DNA of 64,000 bases from contig NZ_JADWOX010000024.1 of NCBI RefSeq assembly GCF_016135805.1, positions 16,217-80,216 on the forward strand, written 5' to 3'. The translations under genes were made by a program, and so were the position numbers. This document shows positions 16,032 to 24,375 of this stretch, piece after piece (the stretch's first letter is position 1; every line of letters starts with the position of its first letter). Source of the DNA: Caulobacter hibisci (lineage in GTDB: Bacteria; Pseudomonadota; Alphaproteobacteria; Caulobacterales; Caulobacteraceae). The notes beneath the pieces are model-generated. The model was not told the DNA's origin and ran no database searches. It saw only the letters and a list, made by a program, of their open reading frames with translations.

Positions 16032-18521
16032 TCAGAACTTCACGGCGAGCTCGACGCCCCAGGTCGCGCCCGCCGCCGGCGAGGCGAACGAGCCGCCGAA
16101 CTCAGGCGCCGGGATCACCTCGGTCAGGTATTGCTCGTCGGTGATGTTCTTGCCGAAGGCCGTGACGCTCCAGGTATCGGTCTCCAGGCCGGCCCGCAGG
16201 TCGAGCGTGGTGTAGGCGTCGCGGCGGCTCTTGGCGTAGTTGGCCCGGCCCAGCGCCCCGTAGCTCAGCTCGAAGACGGTTGGGTTGTCCTGGCCCTGCA
16301 CGACGTGGAACCAGGTCGGTCCCGTGCCGCGCACGTCGGCCCGCAGGTGCAGCGACAGATTGTCGGGCAGCGGGTGGGTGTAGTCGGCCGCCAGGTTCCA
16401 AGTGTAGCGCGGCGTGTAGGGCGACTCGTTGCCGACGGTGTCGGGCCGCACGCTGTTCTTCTGGATCTTGCTGTCGGTATAGGCGCCCGAGGCTTCGAGG
16501 ATCAGGTTGGAGGTCGCCTTGTAGCGCAGGCCAAGCTCGGCGCCCTGGATCCGCACCTCGTCGATGTTGGACACCACGCGCAGCAGGCCGAACGGGCCGA
16601 CGAAGAACTCGAAGAACTGCATGTCGTCGACGTCGGTGTGATAGGCGGCGGCGTCGATGGTCAGGTGGCCGTCGAACATCCGGCCCTTGGCCCCGATCTC
16701 GAAGCTGCTGGAGACTTCCTTGTCGAAGTCGTCGCGGATGGTCACCGGCTTGTAGCCGGCCGCCGTGCGCACCGGGTTGATGAACAGGTTCACGGTCGCG
16801 GCGCTGCCCTGGCTGTTGAAGCCGCCCGACTTGAAGCCCACGCCCCAGTCGCCATACAGCGTCCAGTCGGGGCTGGCCTTCCAGCGCACGGCGACCTTGG
16901 GCTGGACCTGGTCGTAGGTCTTTTTTTGGTCCTTGATGCCGCCCGGATTGATCGTGGTGTCGAGGCCCGGGTTCAGGGCCGCGCCGCCGGTATAGGGCGG
17001 GCCGTTGAAGTCGATATATTTGGTGCGCGCGGCGGTGGGCACCAGGTTGTGGACCTTGCGCTCTTCGCGGTCGTAGCGCAGGGCCAGCGAGCCTTCGAGG
17101 GTGGGCGTGACGTCATAGGCCAGCTGGCCGAACACGGCGGCCACATCGCTCTTGAAGTCGTCCCAATAGAGCTGCTCGGTCGAATAGGCCGAGGACGAGG
17201 GCACGTAGAGGGCGCGGGGAACCTCGCCGCCGCCGTCCAGGCCCGTGGCCACGCCGACCTCGCGGTCGATGTGCAGGGCGTAGGTCCCGACCATCCAGCG
17301 TAGGGGCTGGTCCGAGCGCGAGGTCAGGCGCAGCTCGCCCGACAGGTCGCTCTGGTCGCGCTTCTGGTACTGGTAGCCGTCGCAGGTCGTGGGCGTGTAG
17401 GGGCCGAAGAACGAGCCGGCGGCCGTGCTGCCCAGATACTGCGGCGCGGGCAGGGTGACGCCCCGGGCGTTCAGCGCCGCGATCGAGGCCGCGCACGAGG
17501 CGCTGGCGTTGAAGAAGCCGAACGAAGCCGAGGTGCCGTCGGCGATCAGGTCGTTGTCGATGTCGGAATAGAGCGTCCAGGCCGTCAGGGTGGCGAAGCC
17601 GAGGTCGCGCTCCAGCTTGGCCGAGGCCTCGAAGGCCTGCTGCCGGTTGGTGTGCGGCACGTTGTTCTGGAAGGCGAAGTCGTGGTCTTTGACGTCCTCG
17701 TAGTAGGACGGCGTGGCCAGCACCGAGGCGAACGAGGGCAGGGCGAAGACGGCGTTGTAGGCGATCGAGCCGGCCGTCAGCTCGCCGTAGCGGGCCTTGA
17801 AGTCGAGCTTGGTCTTCTCGTCCAGCCGCGCCACGAGGCGGCCGTTGAAGTTGTAGCCCTTGAAGCGGTCGACGGCGCCCGTACCGGATTCGCTGTCGTA
17901 GAAGCCGTCGGTCTTGCGCCAGTCGGCCGACAGGCTGCCCGACAGCTTGTCGGTGAGGGGACCGGCCACGCGCACGTCGCCGGCGAAGCTTTCGCGGTTG
18001 CCGACGCTGAGCTTGGCCGAGCCCTCGAACTCCTCGCCCGGCTCGACGGTGGAGACGATGATCGCGCCGGCGGCGGCGTTGCGGCCGTAGACCGCGCCCT
18101 GCGGGCCCTTGACCACCTCGATCTGGCGCAGGTCCGAGAATTCGCGGTTGAAGGCGGCGGGATTGGCCATCTGCACGCCGTCGATGACGAAGGCGAACGA
18201 GGCCTGGGCGTCGCGGGCGCTGTTGACGCCGCGGATATTGACCTGGGCGTCGCCCTGTTCGGCGGCCTGCACCAGGCTGACGCCGGGCGTCAGGGCCACG
18301 AAGTCGGCGGCGCGGGCGACCCCGGCGGCCTCCAGCGTCGCCTGGCCCAGGGCCGAGACGGCGGCGGGCACGTCGCGCAGGCTTTCGGAGCGCTGGCGGG
18401 CGGTAACGATCAGTTCGTCGACGGCGGTCGACTGGTCCTGGGCGGACGCGGCGCCGGCCCACAGCATGGCCAGCATGGATGCGCCCGCGAAGACGGCGCG
18501 TGTTTTTCCGGCAGTTATCAT
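16032..18521 (-). CDS. TonB-dependent receptor
   Basis: 829-residue outer-membrane active transporter. The signal peptide ends GAASAQ at about residue 28. TonB-box region VDELIVTARQRSESL, plug (FVALTPGVSLVQAAEQGDAQ; NIRGVNSARDAQ), barrel, and C-terminal VELAVKF. GGGGAGC precedes the ATG. Placed directly upstream of hyuA on the same strand and divergent from the HMG-CoA-lyase-like gene, it probably imports the compound degraded by this cluster. The N-terminal type (VTARxRxESLxDVP) is typical of sphingomonad and Caulobacter receptors for aromatic, terpenoid or flavonoid-like ligands; the actual ligand is unknown. Confidence 0.92.
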   Translation of the reverse strand: MITAGKTRAVFAGASMLAMLWAGAASAQDQSTAVDELIVTARQRSESLRDVPAAVSALGQATLEAAGVARAADFVALTPGVSLVQAAEQGDAQVNIRGVNSARDAQASFAFVIDGVQMANPAAFNREFSDLRQIEVVKGPQGAVYGRNAAAGAIIVSTVEPGEEFEGSAKLSVGNRESFAGDVRVAGPLTDKLSGSLSADWRKTDGFYDSESGTGAVDRFKGYNFNGRLVARLDEKTKLDFKARYGELTAGSIAYNAVFALPSFASVLATPSYYEDVKDHDFAFQNNVPHTNRQQAFEASAKLERDLGFATLTAWTLYSDIDNDLIADGTSASFGFFNASASCAASIAALNARGVTLPAPQYLGSTAAGSFFGPYTPTTCDGYQYQKRDQSDLSGELRLTSRSDQPLRWMVGTYALHIDREVGVATGLDGGGEVPRALYVPSSSAYSTEQLYWDDFKSDVAAVFGQLAYDVTPTLEGSLALRYDREERKVHNLVPTAARTKYIDFNGPPYTGGAALNPGLDTTINPGGIKDQKKTYDQVQPKVAVRWKASPDWTLYGDWGVGFKSGGFNSQGSAATVNLFINPVRTAAGYKPVTIRDDFDKEVSSSFEIGAKGRMFDGHLTIDAAAYHTDVDDMQFFEFFVGPFGLLRVVSNIDEVRIQGAELGLRYKATSNLILEASGAYTDSKIQKNSVRPDTVGNESPYTPRYTWNLAADYTHPLPDNLSLHLRADVRGTGPTWFHVVQGQDNPTVFELSYGALGRANYAKSRRDAYTTLDLRAGLETDTWSVTAFGKNITDEQYLTEVIPAPEFGGSFASPAAGATWGVELAVKF

Positions 18522-18697
18522 TGATCAGCTCCCCTCGTTGATCCGGCGAGCTTGCGCCGCGTACCGGCGTTCGCTGCGCGGCCGCGCGGGCTCCCCGCCT
18601 GTCGGGCGCCGGGGGCGGGGCGCTGGTTTCGGAGGCGCCGCCGCGCATGCTCGCGCGCCATGCCTGCCCGCCTCGCGGGCGTCGAGGAACACGCGTC

Positions 18698-19615
18698 ATG
18701 ACCACCCGCATCGAGATCGTCGAGGTGTCGCCCCGCGACGGGCTGCAGAACGAGAAGGCGATGGTCTCGTCCGCCGACAAGGCCGCCCTGGTGCTGAAGG
18801 CCGTCGAAGCCGGCGCCCGCCGCGTCGAGGCGGTCAGCTTCGTCAATCCACGCGCCGTGCCGCAGATGGCCGACGCCGACGAGGTGATGGCCCGGCTGCG
18901 CGGCCAGCAGGACTTGCGGGCCCGAGGCGTGTCGCTGATCGGCCTGGTGCTGAACCGCCGGGGCCTCGACCGCGCCATCGCCGCCGATGTCGACGAGGTC
19001 AATTTCGTCGTGGTGGCCAGCGAGACCTTCAACGTCCGCAACCAGGGTGTCCCGGTGTATGAGACCCTGCGGCAGATTTCCGAGGCGCCGCAGGTCGCGC
19101 GCCAGGCCGGGCTGAAGCTCGGCGTCACCATCGCGGCGGCCTTCGGCTGTCCGTTCGAGGGCGAGGTGGCGGTCGAGCAGGTGGCGCGCATCGCCGCCGA
19201 GCTGGCCGGCTACGGCGTCACCGAGATCACCCTGGCCGACACCATCGGCGTGGGCGACCCGCTGTCGGTCGAGACCCGCTTCGGCGCGGTCCGCGCCGTG
19301 GCGCCCGGCGCGGTGCTGCGCGCCCACTTCCACAACACCCGCAACACGGGCCTGGCCAACGCCTTCGCCGCCTGGCGATCGGGCGTGGCCAGCCTGGACG
19401 CCTCGATCGGCGGCATCGGCGGCTGCCCCTTCGCCCCGGCGGCGACCGGAAACGTGCCGACCGAAGACCTGGCCTACATGTTCGCGCGGATGGGCGTGGC
19501 CACGGGGCTGGACCTGCCGGCCCTGATCGAGACGGCCGGCTGGCTCAAGGGCGTGCTGGGCGCGCCGGCGCTGCCGGGCATGGTGTCGAAGGCGGGGGGA
19601 TTTCCTCAGCCCTGA
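18698..19615 (+). CDS. hydroxymethylglutaryl-CoA lyase family enzyme
   Basis: 305-residue TIM-barrel lyase cleaving 3-hydroxy-3-methylglutaryl-CoA, or a related 3-hydroxyacyl-CoA, into acetyl-CoA and a keto acid. The start at 18698 has GAGGAA upstream. Motifs: EVSPRDGLQNE with the catalytic Arg; metal ligands in ADTIGVGDP and AHFHNTRNTG; signature loop GGCPFAPAATGNVPTEDL with the conserved Cys. Divergent from the TBDR gene across 176 bp. With the CoA-transferase it could complete a ring-cleavage or leucine/terpenoid-type pathway. The symbol mvaB/hmgL would fit but orthology is unproven. Confidence 0.9.
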   Translation: MTTRIEIVEVSPRDGLQNEKAMVSSADKAALVLKAVEAGARRVEAVSFVNPRAVPQMADADEVMARLRGQQDLRARGVSLIGLVLNRRGLDRAIAADVDEVNFVVVASETFNVRNQGVPVYETLRQISEAPQVARQAGLKLGVTIAAAFGCPFEGEVAVEQVARIAAELAGYGVTEITLADTIGVGDPLSVETRFGAVRAVAPGAVLRAHFHNTRNTGLANAFAAWRSGVASLDASIGGIGGCPFAPAATGNVPTEDLAYMFARMGVATGLDLPALIETAGWLKGVLGAPALPGMVSKAGGFPQP

Positions 19616-19784
19616 TCCTTCTCCCCTTGCGGGAGAAGGTGGCATCCGAAGGATGTCGGATGAGGGGTCTCTCAAAAGCAAACGCCGCGACGGGCCTTTC
19701 GGCTGTCGCGGCGTTTCAGGTCTGTGCGACCCCTCATCCGTCGGCTGACGCCGACACCTTCTCCCGCAAGGGGAGAAGGATCAG
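19612..19784. repeat. inverted-repeat element enclosing a terminator, family B copy 1
   Basis: The terminal arms begin CTGATCCTTCTCCCC and end GGGGAGAAGGATCAG; they are perfect inverted repeats over 28 bp. The left arm contains the TGA stop of the lyase gene and the right arm the TGA stop of the DUF2141 gene on the other strand. In the middle AACGCCGCGAC (19681-19691) pairs with GTCGCGGCGTT (19705-19715), a bidirectional terminator-like core. A diverged copy is at 62676-62838. Confidence 0.85.
19681..19716. terminator. bidirectional terminator core in repeat element
   Basis: An 11-bp perfect stem, AACGCCGCGAC / GTCGCGGCGTT, with a 13-base loop and TTT after it on the plus strand; AA-rich sequence before it gives TTTGCTTTTG on the minus strand. 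It separates two convergent genes. Confidence 0.7.
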
Positions 19785-20203
19785 TATTTCAGACCGATGC
19801 TGACGCTCGCTCCGCCCGCGCCGACCTCCACCGCCGAGTCGTCGAACTTCGGCGGGCCGAAGCGGGCTTTCGGATCGCGGGACAGTCCCACGCCGTCGGC
19901 GGGCAGGCCCAGGGCGGTCTTCTTCATCACGCCGTCGCCGTCCTGGTCGTGGAAGGCCAGGAACGACCAGCTGCCGGGCGGCAGGTTGGCGATCTTGGCC
20001 GTCACCGCGCCCAGAGCGGCCGGGACCTTCACGTTGTAGGGGCAGGTCTTCAGGAAGGTGGCCTTGTCGCAGGCCGACACGACGATCTGGCCCTTGGCGT
20101 TGGCGACGCCCGAGACGCGAACCTCCACGGAAGCCGCATTCGCGACTCCCGTGGCGGCCAGCGCGGCGAAGAAGGCGAGGATGCTCGTTCTCACGCTCTT
20201 CAC
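19781..20203 (-). CDS. secreted DUF2141 family protein
   Basis: 140 residues with signal peptide (cleavage after ATGVANA, about residue 23). The DUF2141 core is recognisable: GQIVVSACDKATFLKTC, AFHDQDGDGVMKKTALGLP and FGPPKFDDSAVEV. These are predicted periplasmic or surface beta-sandwich proteins of unknown function; HDxDGDG resembles a calcium-binding loop. The GTG start is 4 bp after the Rieske gene stop, with GGAG inside the end of that gene, so it is the last gene of the lactonase/hydrolase/Rieske operon. Confidence 0.8.
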   Translation of the reverse strand: MKSVRTSILAFFAALAATGVANAASVEVRVSGVANAKGQIVVSACDKATFLKTCPYNVKVPAALGAVTAKIANLPPGSWSFLAFHDQDGDGVMKKTALGLPADGVGLSRDPKARFGPPKFDDSAVEVGAGGASVSIGLKY

Positions 20204-20207
20204 CGAT

Positions 20208-21380
20208 CTACTCCGCGGCCGCCGGAGCGGCGCCGTGGCGCTGCTTCAGGGCCTCCGAGCGCACCCGGTCGCCATCGACCAGCGGCACGGTCTTCAGCAG
20301 GAAGTCCTTGGCCAGCTTGGGATCGGCGCGGTCGGGCGAGGGGATGACCATCGCCCGCTTGCCCTGGATGTCACGCTCCATGGCGTCGACGTCCAGCGCC
20401 CAGCCCTTCTCGATCAGCTCGCGGCGCTTGTTGCGCCAGGCCACCATGATGCCGTCCGACTTCACGCTGACTTCCTCGTGCAGATAGACGGGCAGCAGCT
20501 CGGGGCAGATCTTCTCCATGATCACGCGGTCCTGCTCGAAGATGCGCAGGGTGCGGCGGCGGCTGTCGCCGTCCCAGATCTTCTGGGTCAGGAAGTTGCG
20601 GGCCATGATCCAGCGGGTGATCGTGGTGGTCTCGTCGATCGGCGTGTTGACGTCGAAGATCACCGTCGACCAGGTCGGGGTCGGGCGGATCTGGATCCGC
20701 ACGTGGGCGCCCGAGACGTGGAAGCCGTTGCGCACCGTGACCATGCTGCGCTTGGCCTTGCGGAAGAACTTCCACATGCCCTTGTACTCGGGCGGGATGA
20801 ACTTCAGCTCGGCATAGGCCGAGTACTCGTCCTGCTCGAGGGTGAACTCGTGCACCTGCGGGGCGTCCTTGTCGCCGAAGCTCGGGTGGACGAAGGCCGC
20901 GTGCGAGGGGTCGATGCCGTTCTCGGTGATGCGGGCGTAGTTGGCCTTCCACTCATAGGTGCCGCGGATGCAGCGCCAGGCCGGATCCTCGAACTCGGGG
21001 AAGGGCGGCAGGGGCGGGCGCTCGGCCTCGGGCAGGTCGCCCATGAACACCCAGATCATCCCGTACTTCTCCTGCACGGGATAGGAGTCGATCTTGGCGC
21101 GCGGCGGGATCTTGGTCTCGGGATCCTGCGACGGGATCTTCACGCACTTGCCGCCGCCGTTGAAGCGCCAGCCGTGATAGGGGCACTCGATGGCGTCATC
21201 GACGACCATGCCGCTGCCCAGCGACGCGCCGCGGTGGATGCAGACGTCCGACAGGCAGCTGACCTTGCCCTTGGAGTCGCGGAACACCACGAACTCCAGG
21301 CCCAGCATCTTCACCCGCTTGTGGCCGCCGTTGGGGATCTCGTCGCTGTAGTCTGCCACGTACCACTGGTTCTTGATCAT
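20208..21380 (-). CDS. Rieske [2Fe-2S] ring-hydroxylating or demethylating oxygenase, alpha subunit
   Basis: 390-residue terminal oxygenase component. The Rieske cluster ligands are Cys47-x-His49 (DVCIHRGA) and Cys66-x2-His69 (ECPYHGW). The mononuclear iron site is NGIDPSHAAFVH with bridging Asp157 and ligands His160 and His165. Architecture resembles the single-component vanillate O-demethylase, pheophorbide oxygenase and dehydrodivanillate demethylase (LigX) type rather than two-subunit dioxygenases. No beta subunit, ferredoxin or reductase gene is nearby, so electrons must come from proteins encoded elsewhere. Its start overlaps the serine-hydrolase stop (ATGA), implying coupling. Confidence 0.92.
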   Translation of the reverse strand: MIKNQWYVADYSDEIPNGGHKRVKMLGLEFVVFRDSKGKVSCLSDVCIHRGASLGSGMVVDDAIECPYHGWRFNGGGKCVKIPSQDPETKIPPRAKIDSYPVQEKYGMIWVFMGDLPEAERPPLPPFPEFEDPAWRCIRGTYEWKANYARITENGIDPSHAAFVHPSFGDKDAPQVHEFTLEQDEYSAYAELKFIPPEYKGMWKFFRKAKRSMVTVRNGFHVSGAHVRIQIRPTPTWSTVIFDVNTPIDETTTITRWIMARNFLTQKIWDGDSRRRTLRIFEQDRVIMEKICPELLPVYLHEEVSVKSDGIMVAWRNKRRELIEKGWALDVDAMERDIQGKRAMVIPSPDRADPKLAKDFLLKTVPLVDGDRVRSEALKQRHGAAPAAAE

Positions 21381-22582
21381 GGCGTCTTCTCCGGCTGCGG
21401 GGCGGGGGTGAGTCCGCGGAGGATGAGATTGGGTATCTTGGTGTCGTCCCAGTCGTCGAGGTCAACGCCGTCGCGCAGGATCACCAGTTTCTGGGAAGGC
21501 ACGATCCAGAGGCGGCGCTTGCCCCAGCCGTCGAGGAAGATGGCGTCTTCCGCGGCGATCGGTTCGGCCGACTTGCTGCTCTTGTCGGGGCGCTCGGGCG
21601 TATAGATGCGGTCGGCCGCGTAGGGGCGGCCGCGCCAGATCTGGAAGCCATAGCCCGGATTGGCCTTGCCTGGTGCGCTCATGGCTTCGACGTACGAGGC
21701 CGGCAGCACCTGCTTGCCCTCGAACGAACCGCCATTGGCCAGCATGATCCCGACGCGCATCCAGTCCTGCACCTGCGAGACCAGGCAGCAGTCGCCGTGG
21801 GCGAGGCCCCCTTCCTTGGCCAGCCACAGCTGGCCGTCATGCATGCCGAGCGGCGCGAACAGCTTTTCCGACATGTAGGCGGCGAAGGTCTTGCCGGTGG
21901 CCCGCTCGACGATGACGCTCAGCGCCACCGGGTCGGGGTTGTGGTGGCCGAACACCGTGCCCGGCGGGTGGGTCGCCTTGAGGCCCAGATTGTCCTTGGC
22001 CAGATCCGGCGATAGGAAGGTGCGGATGGTGCTGGACCACGGCGCGTAGGAATAGTCCGGCGCCGCCAGGCCCGACGACATCTGCAGGAGGTCGCGGATG
22101 GTGATCTTCGAACGCTCGTCGCCGCGCCATTCGGTGATGAAGTCGGCGGCCGGCTGGTCGACCGACTTGATCTTGCCGTCGGCGATCGCGGCCCCGACCA
22201 GCATGCCGGTCATGGTCTTGGTGAAGGAGTGGGCCTTCATCCGCGAACTGGGGCCGACGCCGTTCCAGTAGCGCTCGTAGACGACCGCCCCGTCCTTGAC
22301 GACGATCAGGGCGTCGGTCTTGCGGACGCCGGCATAGTCGGCGGCGGCGGTCAGGGCGGCGGGGTCGATCCCGGCCGCCTGCGGGGTCGTCTTCGGCAGG
22401 GCCGCGCCGGGCGCGCCCTTGACCACGGCGACCGGCTTGTACCAGTCGATCGGCGGCTCCAACGGATTGACCGTCAGGGCGCGGAAGTAGCGGCTCCAGT
22501 ACAGCGGCGCGGAGGCGTAGGTCGCCGCGCCCGCCAGGACCACGACGCCCAGACCCGCCAGCAGGATCTTGCGCTTCTTCAC
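21377..22582 (-). CDS. serine hydrolase, beta-lactamase/esterase family (6-aminohexanoate-dimer hydrolase-like)
   Basis: 401 residues starting at a GTG only 2 bp after the upstream lactonase-like gene stop. It has an N-terminal membrane or signal segment (ILLAGLGVVVLAGAATYA), then a class C beta-lactamase fold with catalytic motif SFTK (HSFTKTMTGMLVG). The sequence resembles EstB and NylB-like amide/ester hydrolases more than true beta-lactamases. In this operon it may hydrolyse an ester or cyclic amide in the periplasm before uptake or oxygenation; that is inference. A longer in-frame extension upstream belongs to a shadow of the neighbouring gene. Confidence 0.85.
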   Translation of the reverse strand: MKKRKILLAGLGVVVLAGAATYASAPLYWSRYFRALTVNPLEPPIDWYKPVAVVKGAPGAALPKTTPQAAGIDPAALTAAADYAGVRKTDALIVVKDGAVVYERYWNGVGPSSRMKAHSFTKTMTGMLVGAAIADGKIKSVDQPAADFITEWRGDERSKITIRDLLQMSSGLAAPDYSYAPWSSTIRTFLSPDLAKDNLGLKATHPPGTVFGHHNPDPVALSVIVERATGKTFAAYMSEKLFAPLGMHDGQLWLAKEGGLAHGDCCLVSQVQDWMRVGIMLANGGSFEGKQVLPASYVEAMSAPGKANPGYGFQIWRGRPYAADRIYTPERPDKSSKSAEPIAAEDAIFLDGWGKRRLWIVPSQKLVILRDGVDLDDWDDTKIPNLILRGLTPAPQPEKTP

Positions 22583-22584
22583 GG

Positions 22585-23478
22585 TCAGGCCGCCTTTACT
22601 TCGGCGATGGACGTGACGCCGAACGGGATGTCGAGCTTGACGCTGGCGACGGTCTCGCCGCTGTCCAGCGCGATCTTGGCCAGTTGGCCCGAGAAGAAGT
22701 CGCCGGCCCAGAAGTGGGCGCCGTCGTCGGTGGCGCGCAGGAACGACCAGCCGCGGCCTTCCGGCACGGCGTAGGTGCGGACCACCGAACCGTCCTGAGC
22801 CACGCGGCGCACTTCGTTGCCGCAGCTGACCAGCACGTCGTCGTTGGGCGCGGTCGCCAGGCCGAACACCATGCCCGGCGGATCGGTGCGGACATAGAGC
22901 GGCGGCAGCTGGGCGTCGGCCTCGATGTCGTAGCGGAACACGGTGTGGCCGGTCTCGGAGACGTAGGCCACGGTCTTGCCGTCCGACAGCAGGGCCAGGT
23001 GGGTGATGCCGAGGAAGCCCATGACGCCGCCATGATACTCGGGGCGATAGAAGCGCACCACGCGGCCGTCGGCGTCGAAGCGCACCAGGCGGCCCTCGCC
23101 GGTGAAGGGCGGGGCGAGGCCGGAGAGGTGCTCGCCGGCCAGCGCGCCGCCGTCGGGCAGGAACACCATCGAGCCCAGGCCCCGACCGGGGAGAAGCGAG
23201 GCCTGGCCGGGGACGCGGCGGCCCTCGGCGTCGATGCGGGTGACGTTGCGGGCGAAGGGGTCCAGGGCGTTGAGTTCGCCGGTGCGGGGATTCACCGCGA
23301 TGCCCGAGACCATGCCGAAGTCGCCCGTGTGCAGGGCGGCTTTCTGCTGCAGGTCGGGGCCCAGCAGCAGGATGCGCGAAAGCCCCAGCTTCAGCTGGTG
23401 GTCGGTGACCACCGTCGCGGCCACCCAAAGGTCTCCCGCCTGGGGTTTGACGGGAAGGGACAGGGGGTCGCCGAACAT
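22585..23478 (-). CDS. SMP-30/gluconolactonase-like beta-propeller protein
   Basis: 297-residue beta-propeller. Repeating blades of the type GxVxRFDADGRVVRF, DGKTVAYVSETGHTVFRYDIE and NDDVLVSCGNEVRRV match the SMP-30/gluconolactonase/LRE superfamily (also NHL-like). No signal peptide is apparent, so it is probably cytosolic. Such proteins often open lactone rings made in catabolic pathways. It is the first gene of the operon lactonase-like / serine hydrolase / Rieske / DUF2141; the start has GGAG and lies about 45 bp from a predicted TetR-controlled promoter. Confidence 0.8.
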   Translation of the reverse strand: MFGDPLSLPVKPQAGDLWVAATVVTDHQLKLGLSRILLLGPDLQQKAALHTGDFGMVSGIAVNPRTGELNALDPFARNVTRIDAEGRRVPGQASLLPGRGLGSMVFLPDGGALAGEHLSGLAPPFTGEGRLVRFDADGRVVRFYRPEYHGGVMGFLGITHLALLSDGKTVAYVSETGHTVFRYDIEADAQLPPLYVRTDPPGMVFGLATAPNDDVLVSCGNEVRRVAQDGSVVRTYAVPEGRGWSFLRATDDGAHFWAGDFFSGQLAKIALDSGETVASVKLDIPFGVTSIAEVKAA

Positions 23479-23523
23479 GAAGCTCTCCGCATCGGTCAGT
23501 CCCGCGGATGGCGGGAGGCTCGG

Positions 23524-23552
23524 AGATTTTCCAAAAGGGACCGATCGGTCAA
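23524..23552 (-). promoter_or_regulatory. promoter with overlapping TetR-type operator
   Basis: On the minus strand, -35 TTGACC (23547-23552), a 17-bp spacer and -10 AAATCT (23524-23529) precede the lactonase/hydrolase/Rieske operon. A perfect 12-bp palindrome GACCGATCGGTC (23539-23550) covers the -35 box. That sequence shape is typical of TetR-family operators, and the TetR gene ends only 7 bp away. Confidence 0.65.
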
Positions 23553-23556
23553 TTTT

Positions 23557-24231
23557 CTATTCGGCGTTGTTCGCCTGGCGATCAGCCGCCACCTCAACGC
23601 CGGTCTGATAGCGACCCATAACGTGGTCGAGCATGCCGGAAACTTGGTCCCAGGCCGCGTCGTCCTGCAAGTCGAATCCGAAGAAGTTCGGTTCGAACTT
23701 CGCGCGCATGCCTATGTAGGAGACGGCCGACAGCATGGTCATGGCCACGGCGAGCAGTTCCTTGTCCTCGCTGCGCTGGCCGATGAACAGCCGCTCGTAC
23801 TCTTCCCATATGCGGATGCGGACCGCGGTGACCGCGTCGCGCAGTTCCGGCGGGCCGGCGAATTCGCCCGCCATGATGGTGGCGACGGCCGGATGGGCGC
23901 GCAGGGTCGAGGCGTAGGCCCGCACCAGCATGCGCAGGCGCTCCATGGCCGGCCGCTGGTGGAAGGCGTCGAGCGACTCATCGAGCATGTCGGTCAGGCG
24001 CGGCCAGATACCGGTCCGCCGCACCCAGGCGTCGGCCACGCCGCCGAGGCCGCCGAAATAGTCATAGATTTGTTTCTTGCCTACGCCGGCTTCCTTGATT
24101 AGGGCGTTGACACCCGCGTCGTGGACGCTTCCACGCTCCATAAGACGCCCAAAAGCCTCCACGATGGCCGCTTCGGTGGCGATCCGACGTGATTGTCGAG
24201 GCTTGGGCGCGGCGGCGATCTCTGACAGCAT
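23557..24231 (-). CDS. TetR-family transcriptional regulator of the catabolic cluster
   Basis: 224 residues from ATG 24231, preceded by GGAAAG; longer in-frame starts would cross the divergent promoter region. The helix-turn-helix lies at about residues 34-58 (ALIKEAGVGKKQIYDYFGG), followed by an all-helical ligand domain. It sits between the divergent TBDR/MFS genes and the lactonase/hydrolase/Rieske operon, whose promoter carries a perfect palindrome over its -35 box. Likely role: repressor relieved by the pathway substrate or an intermediate. Confidence 0.87.
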   Translation of the reverse strand: MLSEIAAAPKPRQSRRIATEAAIVEAFGRLMERGSVHDAGVNALIKEAGVGKKQIYDYFGGLGGVADAWVRRTGIWPRLTDMLDESLDAFHQRPAMERLRMLVRAYASTLRAHPAVATIMAGEFAGPPELRDAVTAVRIRIWEEYERLFIGQRSEDKELLAVAMTMLSAVSYIGMRAKFEPNFFGFDLQDDAAWDQVSGMLDHVMGRYQTGVEVAADRQANNAE

Positions 24232-24375
24232 GGCGTACTTTCCTGAACTCCTATCCGATGGACGGACAAACGCTTTATCGCAAGACCTGTATTGGTCCGG
24301 CTCCATCATCTTGACCGGCGGGGAACAGTCGCGGGGAACGCGGCGGGGTGTGGTCAAGATTTGAAGAGGGGAGTC

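Noticed and set aside
21377..23428. One 683-residue protein covering the serine hydrolase and upstream sequence
   Set aside because: The upstream 280 residues are low-complexity translation of the lactonase-like gene in another frame. The hydrolase has its own GTG with start-stop spacing of 2 bp.
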